Positions 34,558 through 44,709 are shown, numbered from the stretch's first letter. The stretch is DNA of 64,000 nt from Spirochaeta cellobiosiphila DSM 17781 (GCF_000426705.1 NZ_AUFW01000007.1:1-64000), one strand, 5' to 3'. Notes: generated by a model from the sequence alone, not told the origin. Numbers and translations: made by a program.

Positions 34558-36900
34558 ATGATTGATTTTCGCAAAATAAAAGACCGGATAGTTCGCTATC
34601 CGGTTTTTTGGTTTCTATCATTTTCACTCCTGGTATTTTATTTTATTCTGCCTCGTCCTCTTTTTAAGGATGATTACTCGACAGTTCTCTTAGATAAGAA
34701 TGATCAATTACTATCTGCTCAGCTGGCGAAGGATGGGCAATGGCGTTTTCCCCCAGTAAAAAAACTACCCTACAAATACAAAACGGCCTTATTAAATTTT
34801 GAAGATCATCATTTTTATTACCATCCTGGAATAGATCCAATGGCTGTGGTAAGAGCTACTATCCAGAACATACAAGAAGGTTCAGTCGTATCCGGAGCTA
34901 GTACGATAACCATGCAAGTAGCCCGTCTGAGCTACGGTAATCAAAAAAGAACTATTCTGCAAAAAATTAAAGAGATGTTCATTGCTCTTCGCATCGAATG
35001 TTCCTATTCAAAAGATGAAATACTCATACTTTTTGCCTCTCATGCTCCCTATGGTGGTAATATTGTAGGTCTTGATACAGCAGCCTGGCGTTATTTTAAC
35101 AGATCAGCAGATAATTTAAGTTGGGCAGAAAGTGCCCTATTAGCTGTTCTACCCAATAGCCCATCCTTACTTCATCTTGGGAAAAATAGAAGTTTTCTAA
35201 AGGACAAAAGAGATCGGCTATTACAAAACTTATACAAAAACAGGTACATCAACGAAGAGACTTTAAACTTAAGTATCATTGAGCCCTTACCACAAAAACC
35301 CCATGAAATAGCCCAAGAGGGATATCATCTGATGATGACCCATAATAAACATCATCAAAACAGTAAAAGCCTAATTTCAACAACAATTGATCTTAACCTC
35401 CAAAGAAAAATCGGTGATGTTCTCATTAGGCATTACAACAAATGGGAAGGTAATGGTATTCACAACATGGCAGCATTGATAATCGATGTCCCTACAGGAA
35501 AAGTATTAGCTTATGAAGGAAACTTACCTATCAATTTTAATGGGGGCAGTGCTAAACATGTAGATATTATCCAAGCAAGACGAAGCACGGGAAGTCTGCT
35601 CAAGCCGTTCCTTTACGCAAGTATGTTAGATGATGGGATGATCTTACCTGATTCTCTTATAGCGGATATACCGACTTTCATGGGTGGGTATAGACCTGAA
35701 AACTACAACCAAGATTACATGGGTGCTGTTAAAGCAAGTGTAGCCCTCGCCAGCTCTCTTAATGTACCTACTGCAAGAATGCTTCGTGACTATGGGATTG
35801 ATCGCTTTTATAACCAATTAAAACGCTTTGGGATGACAACTCTAGATCGTCCTGTTGATAGCTATGGCATTACTCTCATATTGGGAGGAGCAGAATCCAC
35901 TCTATGGAACTTAACAAGTCTTTATGCTTCTCTGGGACGAAGTGTCCTCAGAGAGAATAGGGATACAGAATATACTTTTTTTTCACCACATTATATTAAG
36001 GGAGAACAGTCAACTAATGTTCATAAAGCACCTGTCTCCAAAGGTGTTATCAGTTTAACTCTCGATACCTTACTTTCTGTGAATAGACCGAATGAAGAAG
36101 GAGCCTGGCAGGAGTTTTCTTCAGGAAGAGCCGTATCATGGAAAACAGGAACAAGCTATGGTTATAGAGATGCATGGGCTATTGGAATCACACCTCAATA
36201 TGCAGTAGGTGTATGGGTAGGGAATGCAAATGGAGAAGGTCGACCTAAATTAACAGGAAGTTTAGCGGCAGCTCCCTTATTATTCGATATTTTCTCTTAT
36301 TTACCTGTAACAAACTCTTTCGAACCCAACCACACAGGTTTAGTTCAATCGGAAGTATGTGTTCAAAGTGGCTACCTTCCAGGTCCTTACTGTGATGATA
36401 CAATAATGAGATGGATACCCGAAAAAGGATTAAGTTCTCAAGTATGTCCTTTTCACAAAGAGTTGCATTTAGACAGTAATGAAGAATATCAAGTGACAAC
36501 AGAGATTATGGATGTAGATGACATTGTTACAAAACATTGGTTTGTTCTACCTCCCACTATGGCCTGGTATTACCAAAAAAGGAATTTTGACTATATTCCA
36601 CCGCCCCCTTTCAAAGAAGGCATATCCCAAAATCAATCCTTGTCCATTTTGAGTCCCAGTACTAATTCCCAAATATATCTGCCTATTGATTTCAATGGAC
36701 AGAGTCAAAGTATGATTATGGAAGCTCATACGGCTATTCCCCATAGCACTTTATATTGGCATCTAGATGATCAACTTATTGGTATAACAACTGATTCTCA
36801 TAAATTAGAATACAAACCTAATACAGGGCAGCATAAGCTAACTGTCCTAGACAAATGGGGAAATGAAAACTCAATCAGGTTTGAAGTTCTATCAAAATAA
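34558..36900 (+). CDS. pbpC: Penicillin-binding protein 1C
   Basis: 780 residues. One N-terminal membrane anchor (about 14-31). The glycosyltransferase domain has the catalytic E82 in FEDHHFYYHPG, and GASTITMQVARL. The transpeptidase domain has SLLK (S346, K349) in TGSLLKPF, the SLN motif in SSLNVPT and KTGTS. The C-terminal region (from about 690) is the BiPBP_C-type beta domain. It polymerises and repairs peptidoglycan. It begins directly after the alpha-2-macroglobulin stop with no gap, so the two are translated together and act together in the envelope. Confidence 0.95.
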   Translation: MIDFRKIKDRIVRYPVFWFLSFSLLVFYFILPRPLFKDDYSTVLLDKNDQLLSAQLAKDGQWRFPPVKKLPYKYKTALLNFEDHHFYYHPGIDPMAVVRATIQNIQEGSVVSGASTITMQVARLSYGNQKRTILQKIKEMFIALRIECSYSKDEILILFASHAPYGGNIVGLDTAAWRYFNRSADNLSWAESALLAVLPNSPSLLHLGKNRSFLKDKRDRLLQNLYKNRYINEETLNLSIIEPLPQKPHEIAQEGYHLMMTHNKHHQNSKSLISTTIDLNLQRKIGDVLIRHYNKWEGNGIHNMAALIIDVPTGKVLAYEGNLPINFNGGSAKHVDIIQARRSTGSLLKPFLYASMLDDGMILPDSLIADIPTFMGGYRPENYNQDYMGAVKASVALASSLNVPTARMLRDYGIDRFYNQLKRFGMTTLDRPVDSYGITLILGGAESTLWNLTSLYASLGRSVLRENRDTEYTFFSPHYIKGEQSTNVHKAPVSKGVISLTLDTLLSVNRPNEEGAWQEFSSGRAVSWKTGTSYGYRDAWAIGITPQYAVGVWVGNANGEGRPKLTGSLAAAPLLFDIFSYLPVTNSFEPNHTGLVQSEVCVQSGYLPGPYCDDTIMRWIPEKGLSSQVCPFHKELHLDSNEEYQVTTEIMDVDDIVTKHWFVLPPTMAWYYQKRNFDYIPPPPFKEGISQNQSLSILSPSTNSQIYLPIDFNGQSQSMIMEAHTAIPHSTLYWHLDDQLIGITTDSHKLEYKPNTGQHKLTVLDKWGNENSIRFEVLSK

Positions 36901-36903
36901 TGT

Positions 36904-36912
36904 TGGTATAAT
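36904..36912 (+). promoter_or_regulatory. Extended -10 promoter before the SH3 lipoprotein gene
   Basis: TGGTATAAT: a perfect -10 hexamer (36907-36912) with TG one base upstream. No good -35 is at the right distance. It lies 48 bases before the start at 36960. Confidence 0.4.
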
Positions 36913-36959
36913 AACTTTTAGTCTGATAAAATACTGTCAAAGTTATCAGGAGTAAAATA

Positions 36960-37970
36960 ATGAAAAGAATAGGATTAGTCCTTTTATTACCATTGATTTT
37001 TCTAAGTTGTAATAAAAGTGAACAGCAAAGTGGAGAGACAGGAACTACAGTTACCGTGGCCGATACAAATCAAGGTAGTTCTTGGGAATCATATAATAGC
37101 ATTTGGAACTTAAAAACTTACAAGTTAACAGACAAAGCGACAAATACCTTCAAAAAATCCAGTGTCAGTTTAGGGTATGGTGAAGCTATTACTGTTTACT
37201 CAGAAATAATCAGTAATGCAAGTATAGCTGGAGGAACATCCAATGATATGGAATTTCAGAGGATAGATACAACTACTGATACAGATATTTGGGTTCCAAC
37301 AAATAACATATTTCCACAGGCAAAATTAGGTATGATTTCAAGTGACGATACTGTTTTATATACAAAACCTGCAATGAGTGAACCATCTTCTAGAATTATT
37401 CCCTTTGGAACCTTAGTATCTATAGATAGTTCTACTGCCCCCATCAAAGATGGAACGAAGACTTTCATCAAAGTATTAGGTTGGGATGAAGTCTCTGCAA
37501 CAAAAGGCTTCTTCAGTGGTTATCTTGATGAAAAGACAGTATCAACTGAAAAAAATGATATTGAAAGTTTGAAGATGTTATTCAAGGCCAACCATACTAC
37601 CAATGAAACTGTTAAAACAGAATTGCTAGAAGGAGCTTTGACATTCAATTCCTCAGTGCTAAAAGGACAAATCCAAACAGCTCTGAACGAATTGAAAAAC
37701 AAAACTGATGATACCGCACCAGTTTCTGGAAATGATAGATCTTCAGAACCTTTTGCAGCATTTGGATCGATAAATGATGATAATGTTAATGTAAGATCTA
37801 CTCCAGACGAAACATTGGATAACGTTATCTCTGTAACATCCAATGGAACAAGTATCACTATTACTGAAAGAACAAAGAGCCAATTCACCATTGGTGGTGA
37901 TACAGACTATTGGTATAAAGCCGATGAATTAAACGGTTGGGTCTTTGGTACGTTTGTAACGATCGAATAG
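36960..37970 (+). CDS. Lipoprotein with C-terminal SH3b domain
   Basis: 336 residues; AGGAG precedes the ATG. Signal peptide ending FLSC (lipobox). The C-terminal 65 residues match a bacterial SH3 domain: DNVNVRSTPDETLDN, GTSITITERTKSQ, YWYKADELNGWVFG. An earlier copy may be present around residues 60-160 (LGYGEAITVYSEI, LYTKPAMSEPSSRIIPFGTLVSID), also with the stress-and-turn pattern of SH3b. SH3b domains often bind peptidoglycan. In context with pbpC it is probably a wall-associated protein, but the function is unknown. Confidence 0.8.
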   Translation: MKRIGLVLLLPLIFLSCNKSEQQSGETGTTVTVADTNQGSSWESYNSIWNLKTYKLTDKATNTFKKSSVSLGYGEAITVYSEIISNASIAGGTSNDMEFQRIDTTTDTDIWVPTNNIFPQAKLGMISSDDTVLYTKPAMSEPSSRIIPFGTLVSIDSSTAPIKDGTKTFIKVLGWDEVSATKGFFSGYLDEKTVSTEKNDIESLKMLFKANHTTNETVKTELLEGALTFNSSVLKGQIQTALNELKNKTDDTAPVSGNDRSSEPFAAFGSINDDNVNVRSTPDETLDNVISVTSNGTSITITERTKSQFTIGGDTDYWYKADELNGWVFGTFVTIE

Positions 37971-37992
37971 AATTCTCTTTTTTTAATAGTAA

Positions 37993-38032
37993 GGGCTGTT
38001 GCAAATTTTATTTTGTGATAGCTCTTTTTTTT
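37993..38032 (+). terminator. Terminator after the SH3 lipoprotein gene
   Basis: GGGCTGTTGCAAA (37993-38005) pairs with TTTGTGATAGCTC (38012-38024) over 13 positions including four G-U pairs, followed by eight Ts. Confidence 0.75.
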
Positions 38033-38122
38033 ATCCCTTTTATTACTTCTCTTTTTGAAGCTTGCATAAAGACAGGATATTAGGTAATTTTTTATTGAAA
38101 ACTATACAAAAGGAAATAAATC

Positions 38123-39772
38123 ATGGTTGAACCTTTAGGTAAGAAGAGTCAAGTCAAAACTCGAAAAGGACCTGTTGTCCTTGTTATCATGGATGGAGTT
38201 GGCTACGGTAAAGTCCCCGAAGGTGACGCTGTTGCTAGAGCCTATACACCCAATTTAGATCGCTACACTGCTGAACATCCCCATACGAAGTTAAAAGCAC
38301 ATGGGACAGCAGTTGGTTTACCTTCAGATGGAGATATGGGCAATAGTGAAGTTGGTCACAATGCAATCGGATGTGGAAGGGTCTTTGCTCAAGGAGCGAA
38401 ACTAGTCTCAAGTAGTATTGAGACAGGTGCCATGTTCGAAGGGGCAACTTGGAACAAGTTGATGAACAATGCCAAAACAACAAAAGGGGCTGTTCATTTT
38501 ATTGGATTATTCTCAGATGGTAATGTACATAGTCACATAGACCATCTCAAAGCAATGATTACAAAAGCAAAAGAAGCAGGCGTTAGCCAGGTTCGTGTTC
38601 ATGCCCTATTAGACGGACGTGATGTAGGGGAAACAACAGCTCTTGAATATGTCCTACCCTTTGAGGAGTTTTTAGCGTCCCTCACTGATTCTACCTTTGA
38701 TGCTCAGATAGCTTCTGGTGGTGGACGAATGAACATCACTATGGACAGATATAATGCCAATTGGCCTATGGTGGAGAAAGGATGGGAGACCCATGTCTTA
38801 GGTGAGGGAAGAACTTTTGCTACTACCAAGGAAGCAATAGAGACTTTGCGTAAAGAAACAGAAGCTATTGATCAAGACTTACCACCTTTTGTTATTGCAA
38901 AAGACGGAAAACCAGTCGGAACCATCGAAGATGGAGATTCTGTTATCTATTTTAATTTCCGAGGGGATAGAGCCCTGGAAATCACTGCAGCTTTTGAAGA
39001 AGATGAGTTCTCTCATTTTGATCGAAAAAGACGTCCTAAAGTGGAATATGCGGGAATGATGGAATACGATGGAGATTTACATATACCTGCACAATATCTG
39101 GTATCCCCCCCAAGTATAGATAGAACTATGGGTGAATATTTGGCCTCCACTGGGGTTAAGCAATTTGCTATCAGCGAAACGCAGAAATATGGTCATGTGA
39201 CTTATTTCTTTAACGGAAACCGTTCTGGAAAATTCAAGGAAGATATTGAGACTTATGAAGAGATTCCTTCCGATATTATTCCTTTTGAACAAAGACCCTG
39301 GATGAAGGCTGCAGAAATCACAGATCGATTGATTGACGTTGTCGATGAAGGTAAATATGATTTTATCAGAGTGAATTTTCCTAACGGAGATATGGTTGGT
39401 CACACAGGAAGTATGGCAGCAGTTATCTGTAGTATGGAAGCTTTGGACATTAGCCTTGGAAGACTAGAGAAAGCGGTTAAAAAAGCTGGGGGAGTTATGA
39501 TATTAACAGCAGATCATGGAAATGCTGATGATATGTATGAAGTCAATAAAAAGACAAAAGCCGTTACCATAAAGGAAGATGGAAATCCCAAAGCCAAAAC
39601 CAGCCATTCTCTCAATCCAGTACCTTGCCTTATTGTTGATCATGGTTACCAAGGTGATTATAAGAAGGAACTCAAATCTGACTTGGGTATCGCTAGTTTG
39701 GCAGCTACTTGTATTGAACTTCTAGGTTATGAAGCACCAGCTGATTATGAACCTAGTGTATTGGTATGGTAA
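38123..39772 (+). CDS. gpmI: 2,3-bisphosphoglycerate-independent phosphoglycerate mutase
   Basis: 549 residues, within the usual 510-550. The enzyme interconverts 3- and 2-phosphoglycerate with Mn. The first metal site MDGVGYG, the phospho-serine S75 in GDMGNSEVGHN, HSHIDHL, HALLDGRDVGETT, GRMNITMDRY and TADHGNADDM are all present. AAAGGAA precedes the start. It has an N-terminal extension of about 17 residues before the conserved VVLVIMDG. Single gene with its own terminator. Confidence 0.95.
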   Translation: MVEPLGKKSQVKTRKGPVVLVIMDGVGYGKVPEGDAVARAYTPNLDRYTAEHPHTKLKAHGTAVGLPSDGDMGNSEVGHNAIGCGRVFAQGAKLVSSSIETGAMFEGATWNKLMNNAKTTKGAVHFIGLFSDGNVHSHIDHLKAMITKAKEAGVSQVRVHALLDGRDVGETTALEYVLPFEEFLASLTDSTFDAQIASGGGRMNITMDRYNANWPMVEKGWETHVLGEGRTFATTKEAIETLRKETEAIDQDLPPFVIAKDGKPVGTIEDGDSVIYFNFRGDRALEITAAFEEDEFSHFDRKRRPKVEYAGMMEYDGDLHIPAQYLVSPPSIDRTMGEYLASTGVKQFAISETQKYGHVTYFFNGNRSGKFKEDIETYEEIPSDIIPFEQRPWMKAAEITDRLIDVVDEGKYDFIRVNFPNGDMVGHTGSMAAVICSMEALDISLGRLEKAVKKAGGVMILTADHGNADDMYEVNKKTKAVTIKEDGNPKAKTSHSLNPVPCLIVDHGYQGDYKKELKSDLGIASLAATCIELLGYEAPADYEPSVLVW

Positions 39773-39797
39773 TTAATTACAAAATGAAATAAATCCA

Positions 39798-39838
39798 AAA
39801 GCTATTGTTTTACTCAATTAAGAGTAATCAATAGCTTT
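39798..39838. terminator. Bidirectional terminator between gpmI and adenosine deaminase
   Basis: AAAGCTATTG (39798-39807) and CAATAGCTTT (39829-39838) form the outer stem; TTACTC and GAGTAA extend the inner part (39810-39815 and 39822-39827). T-rich tails flank it. Confidence 0.7.
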
Positions 39839-39845
39839 CTCTTTA

Positions 39846-40937
39846 CTAAAGAGTCCTTCCCCATACAGTAAGACTAGCATTTTTAACTTGCTCTTTCATT
39901 CTTTGGAGGAGGATGTCTTTCTCCCTTTTCTTGAGAAAGGTTGCCTTAAGATTGTTTTCAATCAAAATAGCGATGTCTTTTACACTCAAGTTAAGATGTT
40001 TATACAAATTGTAGTATTCATCATTCAATTGGACATCAAACAACAAGGGATCATCTGTATTTATTGTCACCATCAACTCTGATCGAAAGAACTTTTTAAT
40101 AGGATGAGAGCCCATTTCTTTCACATATTTGCCAGTGATAACATTACTTGTTGGGCAGATCTCTAAGGGAATTTGTTTCTTTTTGAGATACTCCATTAAT
40201 TTCTCATCTTTAATGGCACTGGTACCATGACCAATTCTTTCTGATTTTAGATCTTTAATAGCTTCCCAAATAGATTCAGACTCTACTTCTTCACCTGCAT
40301 GTGACACAACATGTAAACCGGCTCTTCGTGCCTTCTGAAATACTTTCTTATAGTCCCGCGCGGGGTTTCCTTCTTCAGCGCCACCTAAGCCAATTCCAAT
40401 ACAACGATGACAAGAAGATATCTTCTTGTTATATCCAATGAGAAGCTCCAGGTTATTATTGGCATTTTCAGGACCAAAGGAACGACTCACATCAAGAAGC
40501 ATCAGTATCCGAACACCCGCTTCTTGTTCAATTATTTCAAATTCAGTTTCCAAGGCTTGCATCATCTGATTAAAGTCTATGCCATTTTGCAAAGCCTTAG
40601 AGGGACTGACAAAAACTTCCATATAGAATATTTGATTACTCTTGGCATAATGAAGGACATCCCTAGCCATAAGTTTAAAATCTTCTGGTTCTTTAAAAAA
40701 AGTCTGAAGATGAAAGAAGTGTTGAATCATCTCAGAAAGACTTGATATCTTTAAGTATTGCGCAAAGTCATCCACCGTATTCATAGCAGATTCCAATTGG
40801 TATTTCTTATTCAACTCAAGATATGTTTCGGGACGAACTGTCATCTCTGCGTGAATATGGATTTCTGTCTTGGATACACGAGATAGGAAGTCCATTAGTC
40901 TTTCTTTATCCCGTTCTTCAACCCTATTATCTATCAT
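39846..40937 (-). CDS. Adenosine deaminase family protein
   Basis: 363 residues from ATG 40937. An earlier in-frame ATG at 40985 adds 16 residues with no known motif, so the start is not certain. Metal-site residues are visible: HIHAE (first HxH), SHAGEEVESESIW, ERIGHGTS, LEICPTSNVITG and TINTDDPLLF. The enzyme hydrolyses adenosine or a related purine to inosine. The second segment of the HxHxxG motif reads AEMTVRP in place of the more common LxGxxxP, so substrate preference (adenosine, adenine, or methylthioadenosine) is open. Confidence 0.87.
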   Translation of the reverse strand: MIDNRVEERDKERLMDFLSRVSKTEIHIHAEMTVRPETYLELNKKYQLESAMNTVDDFAQYLKISSLSEMIQHFFHLQTFFKEPEDFKLMARDVLHYAKSNQIFYMEVFVSPSKALQNGIDFNQMMQALETEFEIIEQEAGVRILMLLDVSRSFGPENANNNLELLIGYNKKISSCHRCIGIGLGGAEEGNPARDYKKVFQKARRAGLHVVSHAGEEVESESIWEAIKDLKSERIGHGTSAIKDEKLMEYLKKKQIPLEICPTSNVITGKYVKEMGSHPIKKFFRSELMVTINTDDPLLFDVQLNDEYYNLYKHLNLSVKDIAILIENNLKATFLKKREKDILLQRMKEQVKNASLTVWGRTL

Positions 40938-41047
40938 ACTATTTAAGCCTTTTGAGTGTAAGTAATAGGCTCGGTAAAGCACCAAGCCCTTCTTCTATTA
41001 TATCGTTATCGGCCTTATCTAACAAAAAAAATTGCATATTTTATAAC

Positions 41048-43999
41048 TTATATCGGTAAAGAAGCTATTGTCCATGTCTTTTGATCGTTAAGCCCATCTT
41101 TTGCTATGATTTCACTACCACTGATAACACAACTATAGCTCTTTTCCATCGCTAATAAAAGGTGTTTTGCGGTTTCAATTAATGAGTGTCGATTCAAACT
41201 GAGGATTTGATCACGTTTCTCCTGCCGAAGACTGTTTTTTATTTTAAGAAGTCTTCTCCGGTAACCAATGGACAACTTATCATTTGGACTTAGAGGATGC
41301 TCTTCCCTTCCTACAACACCTATTATAGCCAATTCCAGATCTTTTTCAGAGAATTCACCATTAGCTATACTCTCTAATCCATTCTTAAACGTTTCCAGAG
41401 AACCTGTTATTCTAGGATCACGATAGGTTGCAAAAGCAAATATTCCTTCCAAGGCAGAAGCATTAGCAGAAGCACCGTAGGCTCCCCCTCTCATTCTGAT
41501 ATTTTCCCATAAATAACCAGTCCGTAAAAGATGAGATATGACAACAGAAGCAGCAAAATTGGACTGGCCTAAACGAGGACCGTTAAAAGCAGTGGCTACA
41601 TAACCAACAGTTGCAGGAACAGACCATGCCTCATGAGATTTCTTAGATTGCTCAAATGGGGGAATATTCACAGTATCAACGTGGGGAACTTCAGTTAATG
41701 TTGTAATTAACTTATTAGCTTCCTTAGCCACATCATTATAGGTGTTCGCCTCTTGAACCATGATGTTAACAACGACGTTATTTTGATTAAAGATATGACC
41801 TCGTATTGATTTAAATACATTACTCATCATGCTCAACAGCTTGTCTTCATCTTTCTGATAATCACTATATAATTCATCTAGGAAGAAAATTTGACTGATT
41901 CCATTTATAAGTTCTTCCTGATGGGAAGCTTCACTTAAATGTGAAGCGGCTCTATTGGAGGCATAACTATTGCCAGAAGGAATTACATGGGATTTGCTAT
42001 CATTACGTAGTTCGAACAAAAGATCCTTTAAACGTTTTTTGTTATCCAAATCGGCATTCACAATGATCTCTTTAACAAGATCAAAAGCCTCACTCCTATA
42101 TTCTGATAAATATTTTACCCGTAAATAAAATGAACCATATGTGTTCTCATCTATGGAAGAAGAAATGGAAGGGTAAATACTTAATCCCCCAAGTTTTAAT
42201 CTTATTGTTTCTTCCAGATCACCATAACTTAGCTGGGAAGTACCCGTTCCAGTTAGAGCTTTTCGGAATAGTTGTAGCCAGGGCAAATACTTTTTATCTA
42301 AACCTTCCAGGGAAAACACAAAATCAACATACTCAATACCATTGGTAAAATCATTCTGAGCTGTTATAAGATGAGGAGATTCTGATAACACATCAAAATC
42401 TACAGTACGTACTGTTTTGGGAAGATCATCCAATGATAAAAATGGTATCTTATCCAGGTCTTTCTGAGCATCCGGTTTGTTTTGGAATTCTTCAAATTTC
42501 TTTCTTTGTGTATAAAGAGCTTGTATTCCTTCGTCTCCAAGAACTTCTTTGTGCTTACTTAATTTGGCTTGTAGTTCCTTGTCTTCCCTTGTTTGGAGCT
42601 CTTTATCTGGATAAAGGGTGACTAAGGTTCTATGAGGGTTTGAGATTAACCATTTGTCCATTATTTTAACGAAATAGTCTGAGTCCTCCTGGTAAGCTTT
42701 TTTAACTAAATCCATCCATTTTGTGAATCTGGTTGAATCAAAAGGATCCTGGCCATGTAACCATCCTCGAAGAGCTCTTCTCATCAAACGCAACCCCGCT
42801 GGGCCACCTTTGATTTCTCTTTGGTGGAATTCAAAAACCCGGATTGTACCATCCACTGCTTCCGCAGAAAAACCATCCTGTTTTATCTCATTCAGGGTAG
42901 CAAAAACCAATTCATTGAATTTATCCTGATCTTCGTTAGACATCCCCCTTAAACCTACTGTAAACACAGATTCGCGGACTTCTGTTTCGTATCCTGATAC
43001 AGGTGATAAATCTTCACCAATACCTGAATCGACTAAAGCTTTTAGTAAGGGAGATCCAGAATGCCCGATTAGCAACTCACTTAAAATATCGAGGGACAGT
43101 AGCTCAACAGGATCCATGACATCAGCCGTTTTCCAACTGAGAAGTACAGAACTTTCCCTTTGGGAATCTGCATTCTCCGAACCAGGAAAAGGAATAGCTA
43201 CTTGTTTTGGATTTGACCAGGTAGAACTACGGGGCAATTCTCTTGGGGGCAGGCTCTGGGTATATTCCTTTAGATAGTTTTCTTCAAGAAAGGCTAATTG
43301 TTCTTCTAATGGAATATCTCCATACAAGAATAACTGACAGTTGGATGGATGATACAAGGTTTTATGAAATTCAACAAATTGATCATATGTTAAATCAGGG
43401 ATGTATTTAGGATCACCACCAGAATCATAACTATAAGGACCGTTATCAAATACAGCTCGCAGGCTCCACTCAGAAGCAATGGAATCCTGATTTGAATAAT
43501 TCCCTTTCATTTCATTGTAAACAACACCGGATATGGATAAATTACCCTGATCGTCTATCACAAGGCGATGTCCTTCCTGCTGGAATATTTCTTCCTTCAG
43601 TAGAGGATTGAATACAGCATCACTATAGACATTTAACAGATTAAAATAATCTTTCTTGTTGGTTGAAGCACCCGGGTATACAGTTTTATCAGGGAATGTA
43701 AAGGCATTAAGAAAAGTATTGATACTTCCTTTGAGTAAATTAAGAAAGGGATCCTTTACAGGAAATTTCTTAGATCCGGATAAAACTGAGTGTTCCAATA
43801 TATGAGCGACACCAGTTGAATCCTCAGGAAAAGTTTTGAAGGCAAAGGCGAATAAGTTTTCAGGATCATCATTCTGAAGAGCCAGTACCTCCATATTGGT
43901 TTTATTATGTTTTAGGTATATTCCAGTACTTCTGAATTCAGGAAGCTCTTCAACCTTATAAACAGTAAATCCTGCAATGGAACCACCGACTTTATGCAT
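41048..43999 (-). CDS. M16C (PreP-like) insulinase-family metallopeptidase
   Basis: 983 residues, the length of presequence protease / M16C peptidases. The inverted zinc motif HxxEH is intact (H66, E69, H70 in AHILEHSVLSG), with FLNAFTFPDKTVYPG and YNEMKGNYS after it. The C-terminal half carries the inactive M16 domain with RMRGGAYGASANA. It degrades small peptides. No signal peptide, so it acts in the cytoplasm. The rhodanese gene is 17 bases upstream, and AAAGGAT precedes the ATG, so they probably form one transcript. Confidence 0.93.
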   Translation of the reverse strand: MHKVGGSIAGFTVYKVEELPEFRSTGIYLKHNKTNMEVLALQNDDPENLFAFAFKTFPEDSTGVAHILEHSVLSGSKKFPVKDPFLNLLKGSINTFLNAFTFPDKTVYPGASTNKKDYFNLLNVYSDAVFNPLLKEEIFQQEGHRLVIDDQGNLSISGVVYNEMKGNYSNQDSIASEWSLRAVFDNGPYSYDSGGDPKYIPDLTYDQFVEFHKTLYHPSNCQLFLYGDIPLEEQLAFLEENYLKEYTQSLPPRELPRSSTWSNPKQVAIPFPGSENADSQRESSVLLSWKTADVMDPVELLSLDILSELLIGHSGSPLLKALVDSGIGEDLSPVSGYETEVRESVFTVGLRGMSNEDQDKFNELVFATLNEIKQDGFSAEAVDGTIRVFEFHQREIKGGPAGLRLMRRALRGWLHGQDPFDSTRFTKWMDLVKKAYQEDSDYFVKIMDKWLISNPHRTLVTLYPDKELQTREDKELQAKLSKHKEVLGDEGIQALYTQRKKFEEFQNKPDAQKDLDKIPFLSLDDLPKTVRTVDFDVLSESPHLITAQNDFTNGIEYVDFVFSLEGLDKKYLPWLQLFRKALTGTGTSQLSYGDLEETIRLKLGGLSIYPSISSSIDENTYGSFYLRVKYLSEYRSEAFDLVKEIIVNADLDNKKRLKDLLFELRNDSKSHVIPSGNSYASNRAASHLSEASHQEELINGISQIFFLDELYSDYQKDEDKLLSMMSNVFKSIRGHIFNQNNVVVNIMVQEANTYNDVAKEANKLITTLTEVPHVDTVNIPPFEQSKKSHEAWSVPATVGYVATAFNGPRLGQSNFAASVVISHLLRTGYLWENIRMRGGAYGASANASALEGIFAFATYRDPRITGSLETFKNGLESIANGEFSEKDLELAIIGVVGREEHPLSPNDKLSIGYRRRLLKIKNSLRQEKRDQILSLNRHSLIETAKHLLLAMEKSYSCVISGSEIIAKDGLNDQKTWTIASLPI

Positions 44000-44016
44000 A
44001 GAATGTATCCTTTTGT

Positions 44017-44391
44017 TTATTTTTCTAAGGGATCCTGCCAGTTATATAAACCACCAAAATCATAGACATTTGTGTATCCTAAACTCTCCAGTGTTCTTTT
44101 GGCAAGAGCTGAGCGATTACCAGATCGACAATAAACAACTAGTTGCTGATCCTTTGAGGCTTTAGGATAATTATTTCTTAATTGATCCACAGGATAGAGC
44201 TTAGCACCTGGAATATGGCCTCTGTTGTACTCTTCCTTAGTGCGAACATCCAGTATTATGAGTTTCTTATTTGTTTCAATCTGATTCTTTAACCATTCAT
44301 ATTTAGCTGGATCTGCTTTTGGGGCAGCAAAAATAGGAAAGGCAATGGCAATAACCAAAACAATAACAATAATAAATATGATTTTTTGCAT
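44017..44391 (-). CDS. Exported rhodanese-domain protein
   Basis: 124 residues from ATG 44391, which has AAAGGAG 7 bases upstream (an earlier ATG at 44412 lies before that site). An N-terminal membrane/signal segment (IIFIIVIVLVIAIAFPIFAAP) precedes a single rhodanese domain: LIILDVRTKEEYNRGHIPGAKLYP, and the active-site loop VVYCRSGNRSALA with the catalytic Cys. It probably works at or outside the membrane in sulfur transfer or as a phosphatase-like binder. The substrate is unknown. Confidence 0.88.
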   Translation of the reverse strand: MQKIIFIIVIVLVIAIAFPIFAAPKADPAKYEWLKNQIETNKKLIILDVRTKEEYNRGHIPGAKLYPVDQLRNNYPKASKDQQLVVYCRSGNRSALAKRTLESLGYTNVYDFGGLYNWQDPLEK

Positions 44392-44452
44392 ATAGATCTC
44401 CTTTGATATCAAAAGATCTATCTAAAACATTATATCGTCAACTAATAATATC

Positions 44453-44478
44453 AAAAAAAAGAGCCCCATAAGGGGCTC
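44453..44478 (-). terminator. Terminator of the rpsU operon
   Basis: On the minus strand GAGCCCC-TTAT-GGGGCTC (44478-44461) is followed by TTTTTTTT. It lies 8 bases after the rpsU stop. Confidence 0.92.
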
Positions 44479-44485
44479 GGGATTC

Positions 44486-44695
44486 CTAGTGTTTGTTGGA
44501 TTGTTGCAACTTTCGAAGTTTTTTAGCCTGCTTTCGCTCTAAGGCTTTTCTCTTCTTATTCTTGATGGTTGAAGGTTTTTCAAAATACTCACGCTTCTTC
44601 CATTCTCGAATGATGCCTTCCTTTTCAACCATACGCTTAAAACGTTTGATTGCTTTTTCTAAAACTTCGTTATCATCTACTCGAATAACGGCGAT
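44486..44695 (-). CDS. rpsU: Ribosomal protein bS21, with an apparent ATC start
   Basis: About 69 residues, small-subunit protein bS21, which helps initiation at the 3' end of 16S rRNA. Conserved [30 protein letters not shown] and a long basic helical tail ([16 protein letters not shown]). No ATG, GTG or TTG stands at a normal distance from the strong GGGAGGTGA. GTG at 44704 overlaps it; ATC at 44695 is at the ideal spacing (8 bases after GGAGG) and begins AVIRV. An ATC start is therefore the best reading, with ATT at 44701 too close. The gene lies 5-14 bases after the M23 peptidase stop. Confidence 0.75.
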   Translation of the reverse strand: MAVIRVDDNEVLEKAIKRFKRMVEKEGIIREWKKREYFEKPSTIKNKKRKALERKQAKKLRKLQQSNKH

Positions 44696-44709
44696 AGGAA
44701 TCACCTCCC

